Counted from the first letter of the stretch, positions 1 through 13,267 are shown. The stretch is DNA of 64,000 bases from Eulemur rufifrons (GCF_041146395.1 NC_090996.1:36914738-36978737), one strand, 5' to 3'. Notes: generated from the letters alone by a model not told the origin. A program made the numbers and translations.

Positions 1-1990
1 AATACTTTCTTTGGCATAGTGGAGTTGAAAATTTTCCACACGTTTTATTTAAAAAGTCCAAAGCTGTCATACGTTGCACACTCAATAAGAGTAGCTATAT
101 TATATTCTCTTTTAGTATAAAAATAAAATACTCTTGGAAGTTAATATTTCTGTGAATTATATCTAAAATGTGATTACTGGCCCATTCTTGGTGAAGTCTA
201 TGTTTTCAAAACACAGGGTATGAAATTTGTCAGATTTTTAAACACAAGCTTTGAGGTTTTAATAACTTTAAAAATTAAATGGTCATAGCAGTTTTAATGT
301 GAATGTCGCATGGTTATTGGCCTCCATAGATTCCCTTAAATAATACAATTTATTAAATATATTCTCCTAATGCTATGACAGTGACTAATCTATCATTAAA
401 CCATAATTTCATTATTACCTGGTTTTTATACAATTATGTTGCATCTGGGTTTTCCCTCCTATTACAATAGGAAATACTACAATAAAACATTTTTGTCCAT
501 ATAAGTATTTTGCTTTCTTTTAGATTACTCAGGATTATTTTTGTATTTCCAGAAGCGTTACTAATGCATTAAATGTAAACATTTTCAATAATTTCTGACA
601 GTGTGTATGCAATTAGTAGTTTCTCTACTTCTTTCCCTTTATTGATTACCACGTTTTAAAATTCATTGAATAGATGTGAAATGGTAGATGCAGTTTTTGT
701 TTTTAATTTTAATTTCTTTAATTACGAACTTTGAACATTTTAAAAGAAGCCTACTAGCTTCTCCTCTGTGGATTGTAAATTTTACATCCTTTTCCCGTTT
801 ATCTATTGGAAATCCATTAGTTGTTTTAGGTAATAGTCCTGAGAATCTCTCAAATTGAATGTGGTAAACTTCTCATTCATTCTGTACGTACATACTAATA
901 TGTGCCAGACCCTGTTATAGGTTGAACAAAACATCATGATGTAATTGCAAACTCCTCGAGCTAAAAGGACTCTTAGATGGTGTTTTCATTTTTCACCTAA
1001 GAAAACTGAGATCCCATCCCAAATTACATGATCAGTAATTAACCTTAGGGGATTGTGGCCGAACTGGAATTAAAGCTCTGTAGGCATCATTGCCTCCATA
1101 GTCTTCCATGTATCTCCTCTTTGCTCTTCCAGATATGATACCAGATTTCTTCCCACTGCCCCTGCTGCTTCTGCTATACTTGTGGATTCCTGTGGCCTAA
1201 GCAAATCAGCCTAATCCTAGTCTTTTGGTTTAAAGAACCCATTGGTTTTTACCATTCCTTTGGCCGCAGTGATTGGTTTGGGAATGACAAGTCAGCCAAG
1301 TTGATCCAGTTAGATGGTAGCCTTGAATTTTCATTACCATTAAGTGCTAATAAGTATTTTTAAAAATGTTTACATGTTTTTACCTTTTAATTTGAATTAT
1401 CTAGTTATATAGTTTCCAAACATGAGATTTTAAAAACCATCTTTTTGTCATTAATTTCTAATTTTATCCCATTTTTGTAAGAGAATACAGTCTGTCTGGT
1501 ATTGATCCTCTCAAGTGTTTTGAGGCACGCTTTTTCTATTATACGACCAGTGTGTGTACGTGCTGTATGCTCATGAAAATAATAGGTATTCTTAGTTTTT
1601 TTCCTGGGATCTTCAATATGTCTACTTATATTGTTCTCTTCTTGATGAATTGATGTTAAAATTCTCAACTACACTTGAATTTTTACACATGTATTTGTGG
1701 TATTTATTCCTGACGTATATTGAAGCCTTCTTGTTTGCTGTGGATGTGTTCATCATGATGATACATTTTTGTTATATCAGTATATAATATCTGAATTTGT
1801 CCTTTATGATATTTTTTGCCTTAAATTTTATTATGATTGCTACTGTAGCTTTATTTTTATTCATAGTCATCTGATGTATCCTTTCTTAAATATGTCTCTT
1901 TTAGGGACTATATTGCTTTATCATTTTTTAACCCACCATAAAATCTTTGGCCTAATTTGTTTTCAAATTGGCAAGTTCAACTCACTTACA
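1..1990. other. AT-rich non-coding DNA with probable old LINE remnants
   Basis: No supported gene or RNA. The stretch is AT-rich. The part from about 1,400 to 1,990 reads like degraded minus-strand LINE-1 sequence, with long T-rich runs and no intact frame. I could not assign a subfamily. Short frames here have no splice or domain support. Confidence 0.4.
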
Positions 1991-1999
1991 TGATTGTAA

Positions 2000-2265
2000 T
2001 TTTTTTTTTTTTTTTTTGAGACAGGGTCTTGCTCTGTCTCCCAGGCTAGAGTGCCATGGCATCATCATAGCTCACAGCAACCTCAAACTCCTGGACTCAA
2101 GTGATCCTCCTGCCTCAGCCTCTGGAGTAGCTGGCACTATAGATTCCTGCCACCTTGCCCAGCTAATTTTTCTATTTTTTGTAGAGATGGGGTCTCGTTC
2201 TAAATCAAGCTGGTCATGAACTCCTGGCCTGAAATGATCCTCCTGCCTCGGCCCCTGTTGTAATC
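2000..2265 (-). repeat. Alu SINE (minus strand)
   Basis: A poly-T run is followed by GAGACAGGGTCTTGCTCTGT, the 'AGCTCACAGCAACCTCAAACTCC' block, and a right arm ending in CCTGCCTCGGCCCC. This is a dimeric Alu read from its 3' end. The 3' (right-hand) part is eroded, and the divergence suggests an older copy. Confidence 0.9.
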
Positions 2266-2279
2266 ACTCTAATTGGGCT

Positions 2280-4600
2280 TACTTTTGGTCCTTTTCCCCC
2301 TTTCCTGCCTTTCATTGGATAGGTTGAGTTTTTTTTTTTCTATTATTGTTCTTACGCTGGTTGTCCTTTAGACCTATTCCTGTTTATTTCTGCATATTGA
2401 TTACACTTAAAGTAGCTTTTTCTTCCCCCACATATGACAAATACTCTAGCGCACTCTTATGTTCTCTGGGTGTGTGTCCTGACTTCCCGTCCCCAATGAA
2501 TGTATTGCTAGTATTTTAGGTCAGAGTTTTTTTCGATATCAAGGCATTTGTCTTCTTTTACTTTGTCTCTCCCTTTTTCTTTTTCTTTTCAATATTCCTC
2601 CAAGATTGTGCTTAGTGGGCTTTTTATGACATTCTGAGGCTTTGTGTTCTTGGGAATATTTTTGCCGAACCTATTGGAATGATATTTTGTCTGGATGTAA
2701 AATTCTAAATGTAAAGTTCTTTTAATTCAAGACTTTTAAAATAGAGGTAACAATCCCTTACCTGGAATTCCAAAATCAAAAAAAGATCTGAAAACCAAAG
2801 GGCTTCTTGTAACTCATTTGGCAACAAAACCCAACAAGCTGACAGGAGGCTATTTATGGCTCATTTGGCAGAAGAACCCAACCTGAACTGACATGAGGGT
2901 ATTTATGGCTTTAATTCATCTCATTTAGTGTGAGTATTTACAGATTTTGCTTCAAAATATTAATGAGTTCAATTATGGGTTAGTGCCTTAGACACTGCTC
3001 TGGATGTTACATACTATGTGATATATACCATATTACTTTTGTAAAATCTGAAAAATTCTTGTCTTAGTCTGTTTTGTCTGTCTGTAACAGAACACCACAG
3101 ACTGGGCAGTTTATAATGAATCAGAAGTTTATTGGCTCACAGTTCTGGAGGATAGGAAGTCCAAGATCGAGAGGCTGGTATCTCGCTGGGCAGAGAAAGC
3201 GAGGCAGTGGGGGAACTCGCCCCTTTATAATGAACCCTTCCTGATGGACGCACTCTCAGTGCAGGGCCAGCATGAATCCGTCCGTGAGGGCTGATCCTTA
3301 GTCCCAATACTGTTGCATTGGATATTGAGTTTCCAACACATGCTTTTTAGAGGATACATTCAAGCTATAGCAATTTTAAATTCTGAAAAAACCCTTGCCT
3401 CAAGAAGTACGGATTGTGAATTTGGGTTACTCCATCTTGTATCCAGTGTTACTTACTGTGATATATATTAATCTTATTCTTTTGCTTTGGCGTTGGTCTA
3501 TTCTTTTCTTTCAGTGTTTTCGAATTTTTTCTGTGGTGAACTTAAATTTTCTAGGAATAGTTTCCTCTGTTATTTGGCTCTTTGAGCCCTTATAATATTG
3601 ACTTCTTTTATCTTTAATTCTGGGAAAGTTACCCTCATTATTTCTTGAAATGCTTTATTTCTTCCTTCCTGAAACTCCAATTATCTGGATATTGTCTCTT
3701 TTTCATGCTCAATATTTCTACTTGATTCTTTTTCATTGTTTCTTGTTTCATTTGGTAGTGTTTACATCTCTCATTGACTTCTTAGGGCTGTATTCTTGGA
3801 TCCTCCATTCCAATAATTCTACTTCAGATGGCATAAATTGTTTAGTGTGTTGTCTTTCTTTTACAGTAGTTTTATGCTCCAGATGTATCTATTTGTCTAT
3901 GTCCCTTGGGGTGGGTATTAGTTACTTACTCTAATGCCTATTGGAATTTGTGTCAGTTCAAGTGAGTTTAAGGAGAGGAAGGGCTTGAGTCTCAGGTCAG
4001 CCAGCCGCCTGGCACCGCTGAAGTGCTGTTGAGTCTCCTCTTGGCTGATGCTGCATCAGGCAACTTCTGATGAGGGTTTGCTTCTTACACTCTCAGAATG
4101 AGTAATATCGGGAAGAGGTAGTGTCCTTAGATCATAACTCCCTCTCGGCTCCATACCCCTGGCCCTTGCTGTGGGAGCACGAGTGGGGGCAGGAAGGGTG
4201 AGTGCCCAGCGGCACTGTACCTGTTTCCACAGCATTCCCCCACAGGGCTTTTGTGTTGTCTGGAGTTTATCTTGCTGCCAAAGACATCTAGGCTGTTGCT
4301 GCTAATTTCTGTGGTGAAGGGACAATCGAGGAGGGGCAAGGGCAGAATTCAAAAGAGCTTTTAGCTAATCTGTCTTTTAACTCTGACCTCTGCTGCCCTT
4401 TGCTTCTGGTCACCAGTTTCCTCTCAGATAAGTTCAGTACAGCTTCTGGTATCTCCAGCAGTTTCTGTTTGTTTTTGTTGCTGCTGCTGTTACTGTTCCT
4501 GGAATCTGGATTTACTTCCATGTTTTTTCCTTCCCAGGGTTGATTCTGTTGGGACAAGAAGCCTGTGACAGTTTGCAATCTTGATAGGAATTGGATGACC
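2280..4600 (-). repeat. Degraded LINE-1/HAL1-like sequence, minus strand, interrupted by a MaLR LTR
   Basis: Outside the LTR at 3,062-3,373, the T-rich text ('ATTATTTCTTGAAATGCTTT' around 3,640-3,660 and the following C/T-rich run) resembles inverted LINE-1 internal sequence. No intact reading frame. The class call is by pattern only. Confidence 0.4.
3062..3373 (-). repeat. ERVL-MaLR LTR (MLT1/MST-like)
   Basis: Read on the minus strand it begins GCTATAGCTTGAATGTATCC and continues with 'GTTGGAAACTCAATATCCAA', a 'TTATAAAGGGGCGAGTTC' block and 'CCTCCAGAACTGTGAG'. It ends in the 'CCCAGTCTGTGGTGTTCTG' block. This order is typical of MaLR LTRs in mammals. No internal region is attached, so it is a solo LTR or fragment. 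Confidence 0.7.
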
Positions 4601-4860
4601 TCATTTGGGCCAATAAGGATAGTTACACAAAGATTTCCTCAAAAACATGAAAATCTTTAGTTAAAAAGTGTATGCAAACAAAATATATACAAACTAAATG
4701 AAAATAATCATGTACAGGTTCCTGTTATCTATTGCCATATAACCAACTATCTTAGAACTTAGTGGTTATAACGAGCAATTCTTTTATTAATAATTTACCT
4801 CTCATTTTTGAAAGTCAGGAATTTGGGCAGGTATTGGCACATCTTGTTTTATTTATTCAT

Positions 4861-5184
4861 GTTTTTTTTTTTTTGAAACAGAGTCTCACTGTGTTGCCCA
4901 GGCTAGAGTGCCGTGGCGTCAGCCTAGCTCACAGCAACCTCAGACTCCTAGGCTCAAGGGATACTACTGCCTCACCTCCCAAGTATACGGGACTACAGGC
5001 ATGCACCACCATGCCCGGCTAATTTTTTCTATTTTGAGTTGTTTGGCTAATTTCTTTCTATTTTTAGTAGAAATGGGGTCTCGCTCTTGCTCAGGCTCGT
5101 CTTGAACTCCTGAGCTGAAGCAGTCCTCCCGCCTTGGTCTCTCATGGTGCTAGGATTACAGGAGTGAGCCACTGCACCCAGCCA
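4861..5184 (-). repeat. Alu SINE, strepsirrhine-type (minus strand)
   Basis: Complete dimer in reverse: poly-T, the GCCGTGGCGTCAGCCTAGC block, the middle region, then GATTACAGGAGTGAGCCACT and CACCCAGCC. The right arm has the lemur-like 'TTGGCTAATTTCTTTCTATT' wording. Confidence 0.95.
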
Positions 5185-5329
5185 AAGTGAGTCATTTCTT
5201 AGCAAACATGAGGTTGTTGCAATTTTTAGTTACTTAGAATGTGACATCAGATAAAGTAATCAATAATATTTAAAAGAAAAGATTTAATTCCTTTTGAAAC
5301 TTTTATACAAAAAAATAAAACTTATGTAA

Positions 5330-7620
5330 TGATGCACACCAGTAAACAGGTATAAGCCACCACCCAACACAGATGTCCTAGTGGTGGACAGTTGAGTAGT
5401 TTCTAGTTTTTTTCTGTTACAAACTATGCTGTAAATTCTTGTACCTATATCTTAGTACCCCCCTGACTTTTAGTATCCTTGTTTCTCTAACATACATCTA
5501 GAAGTAGAATTCTCAGTTGTGAGATGTGGGCATGATCAATTGTGCAAGATAGTGCCACATTATTTTCCAAAGTGATAATTGCTCCCACATCACTGTGGTG
5601 TAAGTTCCACTTTCACATCTTCATCAATGCTTGATTTTTTCCGACATTTAAATTTTTGCTAATCTGATGGGTAAAATGGGATTTCATGGACTTGTTCTTT
5701 TCTGATTGCTAAGAGGTTAGGCATTTCTTTATGTGCTTAATTGCTTGGTATGGTTTCTTCTGTGAAAGACGTGCTTGTTCATGTCTTTTGCACATTTTTC
5801 TGTTTTTTCATAAGCCTCCCTTTATGTTCTGAAAACAAATTCTTTGTTGATTATATGTGTTAAAATATAGTTAACTAACATCTTCTTGGTGTATGTTTTT
5901 GTGTTTAAGAATGTTTTCTTACACTCAGCAATAAAGATTTCATCCAGATTTACTTGTAAAAGTTGAAAAATCTTGCCTTTTACATAGAAGCCTAGAATTG
6001 ATTTTTGAAGAAGGGATTTAATTGCATTTATTTTCTATATGGAGAACCCTCTGTTCCACAACTACTTACTAAGTAGTCTTTCCTTTCACCGCTGGTATGC
6101 AGTATATAATAGTGTATCAGGCTCCCATACATGATGCGTTCGATTATAGATTGTATTAGCCCACTGGTTCATCATCGTGCCAACTCCACAGTGTCTTCTG
6201 CAGTTTGCTTTAGTGTCCTGATACCTGGGAAGGCAGGTCCCATTCTTTTTGTTCTTCTTTTGTAATGTTTTGGCCATTCTTAAAATTTATATGGCCACTT
6301 TGTATAAATATTTATACAGAATATAAATATTATTTATATTTATATATTTACATGGAATGGCCATATAAATTTTCAAATTAGTTTGTTAAGTTTTCCAAAA
6401 GCCCTGTTGGACTTTGGATTAGACTTGCACTAAATCTATAGATATGAGTCTTCCTATTTATGAAGCTAGTGTATGTCTTCATTGTTTAGTTATTTCCATA
6501 AAGGCTTTTAAAAAACTTTGTATTAATGAAAACTTTTAAACATATTCAAAAGTAGACAGTAGTATAATGAGCCCAATGTATCCATCTCTCAGCTTCAAAA
6601 ATTTCAATTCTTATCTTTACCTTAGTCTATCCACTCTCTTCCTTTCCTCTATTATTTTGAAGGCAAATCTGAGGCATATCAGTTTATCCATAATTATTTC
6701 AATATGTATCCCTAAAAAAGACTAAACCACAACACCATTATGATATAAATTGATAATTTAAAAGGGTTTATTTACACATAAATGTACATAGTGTAAACAA
6801 ATGTATTGTGAAGCAAATATTACTCAAGGTAAGAAATAGGACATTGTCAGCACCCCAGAAGCCTCCTGTGTCCTTTCCAATTACATACATTCCTGTTCCA
6901 ACATCTGGTGGAATTGCTACCCTGATTTTTATGGTAATTACTTCCTTCCATGATTTTTACCATCTATATATGTATCCCTAAAGAATACAGTTTAGCTTGC
7001 CTATTTTGACTTTAAATGGAGTCATAACTGGAGGTGATCCTTCGTGTTTTCTTCTTTAATTCAATATTATATTTATTTATAAGATTGATCCATATTCATG
7101 TAGGCAGCTAAATTTCATGTTCATTTTTCTTTATTGTCTTGTTGTATGGTTGTACCATGATAGATTTATCCATTATAGTTTTTTATAATCTGTGTTGATA
7201 CCCAATGCGACCATTAAGAACATTGCTCTTTTATGCATTTGTGTGTGTGTAGCCTGGTGAACATGTGCATGAGTTTCCCTAGGGCCGTGCCCCCTACGAC
7301 CAGGTGGCAGAATAGCGCCCCCCACCACCCAGTCTGTGGGAAAAAATGTCTTCCATTAAACTTAGGAACTGGGGGGGCTGCATGGCAGGAGATGAGCGAC
7401 TTCATCATCTATGTTTACAGCCATTCCTCATGGCTCCCCACACCCCCCCCTCTGAAAAATTATCTTCCATGAACCCGGTCTCTGGTGCCAAAAAGGGTTG
7501 GGGACCCCTGCTCTAGGGTATATACCTAGGAGTGAAATTGCTCTAATGTCTAAAGAGTTCACCTTGACCATGCAAGAGCAAATTGTTTCAAAGTTGATGT
7601 TATTCTTTGACATTCTCACC
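5330..7620 (-). repeat. Old L1 3'-end fragments (minus strand), split by a hAT element
   Basis: Stretches such as 'CAGTTGTGAGATGTGGGC', 'TGCTAATCTGATGGGTAAAA' and 'TATACCTAGGAGTGAAATTG' are inverted L1 3'-terminal text common in ancient mammalian L1s. The L1 text stops at about 7,284 and resumes at about 7,511, so the hAT element landed inside an already resident L1. No intact frame. Confidence 0.55.
7285..7510 (-). mobile_element. Non-autonomous hAT-type DNA transposon
   Basis: On the minus strand it starts CAGGGGTCCCCAACCCTTTT followed by GGCACCAGAGACCGGGTTCA, the terminus of a well-known non-autonomous hAT family in primates. Flanking octamers CCCTAGGG (7,277-7,284) and CTCTAGGG (7,511-7,518) differ at one base and fit the 8-bp target duplication of hAT elements. 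The left terminus is badly eroded, so that edge is tentative. The same family recurs at 27.25-27.99 kb. Confidence 0.6.
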
Positions 7621-7859
7621 AGCAGTTTGAGTGTTCCATTATTTCGTATCTTCAGACTTTAAAATCTTTAGCAATTGGGGAAGAATGTAGTAGTGGTTCT
7701 TTAAGTTTAGCCTTGTATTGTCTTACATTTTAATATGAGAGTGAACAGGCTGGTCTGAAGGTAGTCAGTTATCTCAATTGATAGTTCACCGTCAGTTATA
7801 GACTGAACACCTTGTTCTGCTCTTTCCCCTCTTCTCACTACTGCACTTGTCTTAAAAAA

Positions 7860-7894
7860 AAAAAAAAGAAAGAAAAAGAAAAACCAAAAGAGAG
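7860..7894. repeat. A-rich simple repeat
   Basis: A run of A followed by GAAAGAAAAAGAAAAACC. Low-complexity sequence with no attached SINE body that I can see. Confidence 0.7.
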
Positions 7895-8296
7895 AGTGAA
7901 CAGTAAGCCTGACTTGTTTGACTAACACGTTGTGAACCTCAAGATTATACACACAAATTAGAGATTTCTTAAACTAAAATTCTCCAGTTGAAGTCTTCCA
8001 CACTTTTGTTCATATTCCATTTATATTATAACATAAAATCAGTTCTTTCAAGGTATAGAAAAAGGCACATTTAGATAAATTGAAGCAGATTAATTTAAGA
8101 CATTAGATAACATCTTTTGTTTTTATGTTTACTTTCCTGTATGGTTAGGCATGAATCTAATTTGGCACATTCTCCTTATTCTGTTCCTAGTAACTCTTGT
8201 AGAAATCACATAGTAGCCACCAGGCCTCTTTGTCACTCTATGTACTAATCATTATTACAGCTTAATTTTTTAAAAGATGAAAAATAAAAATGGAAG

Positions 8297-8640
8297 TTCT
8301 TGTTGGCTCATGCCTGTAATCCTAGCAATCTGGGAGGCAGAGGCAGGCAGATTGTTTGGGCTTAGGAGGTGGAGACCAGCCTGAGCAAGAGTGAGACCCC
8401 ATCTCTACTAAAAATAGAAAGAAATTATATGGACAGCTAAAAAAAAATATATATATATATATATTACTATATATATATGCCACGCATGGTGGCACATGCC
8501 TGTAGTCCCAGCTACTCGGGAGGCTCAGGCAGGAGGATCGCTCGAGCCCAGGAGTTTGAGGTTGCTGTGAGCTAGGCTGATGCCAGGGCACTCTAGCCCA
8601 GGCAACAGAGTGAGACTCTGTCAAAAAAAAAAAAAAAAGA
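8297..8640 (+). repeat. Alu SINE (plus strand)
   Basis: Dimer from TTGGCTCATGCCTGTAATCC through to GAGTGAGACTCTGTCAAAAA and an A-rich tail. An AT microsatellite (about 8,450-8,480) has expanded at the junction where this lineage's Alu carries a TATATATA stretch. The extreme 5' end is missing or mutated. Confidence 0.95.
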
Positions 8641-8644
8641 AAGA

Positions 8645-10125
8645 AAAAGGAAGTTCTAGTATTTTCCTGTAACTTCCCAGTAGATCATTTTGATCCTCCC
8701 TCAGGAGAGCATATCCCACATTGCAAACCGTCAATGACAGAAGTCAGAAGTTTAGAGCACCCAGCCCCAAATCTTTAATTTTATAGCTTAAGTAAAATAA
8801 TTTTTAGAGACTCCGACATCCTTCTTTTCACTCAACTAGCTTACTTTATAGCCTACTTTAATTAGGAGGAACATAATGCTGTATTTAAGCCTAATGAAAC
8901 AGATATCAGCAATATATGTTGAGTAGGGTAAGCATATAGTTTATCACCAAATCACTAGACTTTTGAGGATGAAAGAGAGTAATAGTAATGTTAATCATTC
9001 ACCACAGCAATAGGTATAAATCTGGACTGTCCCGGGCAAATCCATGATACATAGCCACCATCATGTTGCATGAGTGTAGTTAAAACTAATATCTTGCACC
9101 TTCATGTCATGAGGTAGAATAAAGTAATGTTCCATTTATTTTAGGTAGAGCAAAGTTTTAATTTCTCCTTTGTTGAAATGAGGAAAATAGTTTTTAAATG
9201 CCTCTCATAAGTTTTCTCATTCTGTCTTTTTCCACCAAGGGAATCTTGGTCAGATGACAATCAGAAAAGATGGTTTAATCTATATAAGAACACCCTGCAA
9301 ATTATAAAGTGTTCTAGTAACATAAGTTACATTCCATTATCAAGCCAGGAGGCAATGGAATAGGAAAGCTGAAGTTTATTTCTGCTTTTCTGACTTTGGT
9401 CTTAACTTTAAGGTTTCATTCTTTGAGTGGTCTTAGGTAATCCCCCAAGATGGATTCCCAAGTCCAAAGTGAAATACTTGATTAATATATGTTCCTTTCT
9501 ACTAACATGAATGATAAAAAGTAAATTGTTTTAACAAATTCTTCTATTGTTAAATTGTTTTTTTAAAAACCTCAGTTATCCACAAAGAATTAACAGATTC
9601 ATAACTAGATTTTCATGTACTTAAATTTCTTATGTATTAATACTTTGCTTAAACAATTTATACATTTAGTACTATATGATAATTCTTAAGGGCTTTATTG
9701 CAATCGTACCAATGGTATAACCTGCTTATTTAGGAAGAATAAATTATTTTTAAAAGTACAAGATGTAGATGTAACAATTTTTATAATCATACTTTTGGCT
9801 ATAAAACAATATCTATTTTAAGTTGGGATTACATTTTAGTCCCTGTCTCATTAAATTAACTAGTTATGCATGAAAGCCAGTATAGTGTAGCATAGTATTT
9901 CTAAATTTCAGCTATTCATGTACCATCTTCACAATTTACCATAGCTCTATGTTACCTATAAGAAAGAAATATTACTTCCCATAAATAAAAGATATACATA
10001 AGAATACACTAAATTAAATACGTAACTGTTAAAGGTTAATGTTATTAATATTTATACATACCTCCCAAAATTATCTCAAGTACTTCTAGTGTGTATCTGC
10101 CACACTTTCCAAAATACTAGTGTTA
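8645..10125. other. AT-rich non-coding DNA, nothing recognised
   Basis: I see no exon-like block with paired splice signals, no RNA gene and no confidently recognisable repeat. If the plus-strand pseudogene downstream had more exons, some could lie here, but none stand out. Confidence 0.4.
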
Positions 10126-10129
10126 GCAC

Positions 10130-10350
10130 ATAGTAACTACACAGACTGGATTCAAATCCTAATTCTTGTTAACTGTGACTTGGTGCAATGAGTTTCTTAG
10201 ATTCCGTTTTCTCATCTGTGAAGTCAAGTTGATGGTTTTACTCTCATAGCCTTCATTATTGTACGGGCTAAATAATGCCAGTGAAGAGTGCCTGTCACAT
10301 AGTAAGAGCGCAATAATTGCTGGTCCTTATTATTGTTTTTATTATCTTAA
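10130..10350 (+). repeat. MIR SINE
   Basis: Contains the MIR core pattern: 'GACTGGATTCAAATCCTAAT', then 'TTCTCATCTGTGAAGTCAAG', then 'GTGCCTGTCACATAGTAAGA'. The exon-like block starting at 10,358 lies immediately downstream, so its acceptor tract would be at the MIR's 3' end. Confidence 0.75.
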
Positions 10351-10357
10351 TCCTCAG

Positions 10358-10472
10358 ATATCTTTGTTATCTGACAGTAGTCATCCTAAACAAAATACAT
10401 CACCCAAGAAAGACGGTTTAAAAAATGGTGATATAAATGTAGACTTTGATCAACTGAAAGTTGATGCTAAAA
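10358..10472 (+). pseudogene. Exon-like block A (unidentified gene)
   Basis: A T-rich tract and TCCTCAG acceptor precede 115 bases that are fully open in one frame. The predicted text is hydrophilic and Lys/Asp/Ser-rich (it includes [20 protein letters not shown]). A GTTAGT donor follows, and a stop (TAG) appears at once if the donor is ignored. Composition looks more like coding DNA than its surroundings. It lies upstream of four firmer exons on the same strand and could be an earlier exon of the same gene or pseudogene, but the phase link to block B is not clean. The product is unknown to me. Confidence 0.35.
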
Positions 10473-11206
10473 GTTAGTATAAAAATATATTATCTTTCAT
10501 AGTTGCCAGAAAACAGTCAAGGTTTAAAATATCTCCAGTGTTTATTCATTAAGTCAAAATAAATATTTTTAATTGACTACAATGGCATCATTCTGATTGT
10601 GAATGTTAAGTATGTTCTTATTTTTGCTTGACTTGTCTTTAAAGTCACCTAATATATCCGATACTGCTGAATAATAATATGGCCTTTATTCTGCTTCATG
10701 TTTCCAATTTGAAAACTTTCTTTCTTGTGTCTAATTGTATCTCTGTAAATTGTGTACATTTTTTTAGTTTTCTCCTCTAAGAAAAGAGATTATGGTCATT
10801 CCAAAAAGATCATTAATTTTAATGATATAAAGAGCTGCAGCACTACTTAGTCCTTTTAAAGAAGTTTTCTCTTATTCTGTATATAAAGATGTCTTTTTTC
10901 CAGTAAATAACAATTGAAAAATCAGAATAGTGACAGTTTTAATAAACTGAGAATCAATATTAATTAAAGGGAAACTAGGAAGCAGATCACTCAAACTGAA
11001 AAGAATTTTTTATTTCGGGACTGCTGAAATCCCTTCTCACAGAAGCTTTATGCTTGGTTCTCTTATTTTGCTTAATATTCATCTTTAGGTTTGTTTCTAA
11101 AACAAGTAATTATCATAGTGATTCATCATGCTTTTTAGATAATTTCCAGAGGGTTAAACATTGTAGGTAATTCATAGCTCATTGTTTTCAATTTATGAGA
11201 CTGTAG

Positions 11207-11328
11207 AAATTACCAAGAAATGAGTGAAGACTGGTTTGATGCTAAAGAAAACCTGACAGGAGGTGACTTCTCAGGAAGGAAAGAAAATCAAATCGAACAA
11301 GATAGATGGAATCTGAAGTTTACACTAG
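11207..11328 (+). pseudogene. Exon-like block B (unidentified gene)
   Basis: Between a CTGTAG acceptor and a CTAG|GTTGGT donor lie 122 bases open in one frame. The predicted peptide is acidic and hydrophilic, with [15 protein letters not shown] near its start and [15 protein letters not shown] near its end. Such a long open frame with this composition in AT-rich DNA suggests a real or former exon. An alternative acceptor (CCAAG) a few bases later would join in phase with block A. The downstream phase does not fit block C directly, so an exon is missing, lost or unseen. Product unknown. Confidence 0.4.
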
Positions 11329-12479
11329 GTTGGTTTAACAATTTACTGAGGAATCCTAACCTATTTGTAAAATAATACTTACCTGCTTCTGTGTTGTGTT
11401 GGGTGCCTGAGCTGTTTTAATATTTTATTCCTGTTTGTGGCTTTTCTTTATACAAAAGGAGAAATTGGCCAGTTGGAGGTCAACTTTTTAAAGAACAGAA
11501 AATTGCTAAAAGCTTAAACCCAAGATTTAGTTAGCAAGTAGATAAGCTGTATTCTTTTCCACTGAGCCCTCACTGGACACTTTTCAGGTGCGGTTACCTG
11601 GGGAACAAAACCAACTTCTCTGCTTTCCTCAGGTAACCAGTACTAATCTATCAAATCGGTATTAGTGATGGAAACTATTTGCTTTCCCTCACTTTAATAA
11701 TTTCATCTATTTCAGGAGTATTTTCATCTTTAGATAGTCCTTAAATGCTTATAATAGTTAGAATAATCACAGGCACTAGAGAAAATTCTATCATTTCTTG
11801 TGATAGTTATGCTACCTCTCTTTATTTTTATCTGTATGTTTCTGTGGGTTTTAAATCTTCCGTATTAGCGATGGTTTTATTTTTTACTGCTTGTATAAAT
11901 AATGGCTTATTAAGATTTTTAAATAAAATATGAAAATATAAGAAAATTAAAATTACCTGAAGTTTCTCCAACCTTCAGTAACCACTATGAATATTTTAGT
12001 GAGCATTTCAATGCATTTCTTTATGCATATATTAATACATATACACAACTTAAAATATTATATCATCTGATTTAATTGTAACTTTTTTTTCTTTCCTTGC
12101 ATTATTTTCCACCATATCACTTGTCACAATACTGTGTGTTTTGCTTACTTGATGCTTGATTGATTACTGGGTTCACTGCCTTCCCACCCTTACATACTAG
12201 CTCAGCAAGATCAGGGATTTTTGTTCACTGCCAAGTACAGCATGCAGCCCATGGGGTATCCAGTAGATATTTTGCATTGAATTAGTGAAGGGTTAGGTGA
12301 TGGGTGTAATGTACACCTTCTGACTCCTTTGCTGTACTATAGCTCTTTACTTCTTTTTCACTGCAATATAAAAATGTAAAGTTAGGTAGTTTCAGTGTTT
12401 TCTCTGTAGAATACATTTATAATCCAAAGAGATTAACAAATTAAATGAAGTAAGTTAATGAAGAAGGTTAGGTATTGAT

Positions 12480-12715
12480 TACCTAAAGATGAAAGACTCT
12501 GCCTGAATTCTAGCACCAATACTTAACAGATTTGTGACCTAAACTCCATGACCTCAGTATCATCATCTGTAAAATGGAAATAATAATAATAATAATAGCT
12601 CCGTCACGGGGTGGTTGGGAGAATCATGTGAGGTGATGAGTATATAAAGTGCTTAGCATGCTGCCTGGAGCAGAGCATTCAATAAGTGCTAGGCTACTCT
12701 TGTTACTATTACTAC
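12480..12715 (+). repeat. MIR SINE with an internal (AAT)n run
   Basis: Shows 'TTGTGACCTAAACTCCATGA', 'ATCATCTGTAAAATGGAAAT', an AATAATAATAAT expansion, and 'AAAGTGCTTAGCATGCTGCC'. These match the MIR core and 3' end in order. Confidence 0.8.
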
Positions 12716-13267
12716 TTAATGAACACAATAAAATTTACAAATCTCCCATTATTATTTAAAAATTATTAAAACATAAGTAAAAGTACTCATGGATTCATTC
12801 AACAATATTTGTGTACTCCCTCTGTGCCAGGTATAGGATTTGCTAGTAATTCAAATCTCAATTTAGTGAATCTTTGATTTCAGACCAGGTTCCCTTCACA
12901 ATATTGACTATGAGATGACAGCCTAAGAATTTTGAAATTTTGTCAAGCAAGAAAAAAACTATCTATAATCCTAGTATTAGTGGTTTCCAAAATCATGCTG
13001 TCTAACTCAAGTAATTTGTCTGTTTTTTTCTTATGTGCTCTTAACATTATCACAAGCTATATAATACCTGCTGTTGATATTTGTCTGATTGAAAGGTTTC
13101 CTTGGTACATTATTTCCCCAACAAAGGAATGTGTGTAAAGAGGTCTCTGAAACCACTAGCTCTAGCGAGCACTAACACTAAGGAGTTAAGATCCTGTGTA
13201 CATCCAGTGTTCTCATAGCACTTCTCTGAACCAGGGACAAATGACAGACTTTTTTAGTCGTGATGTA

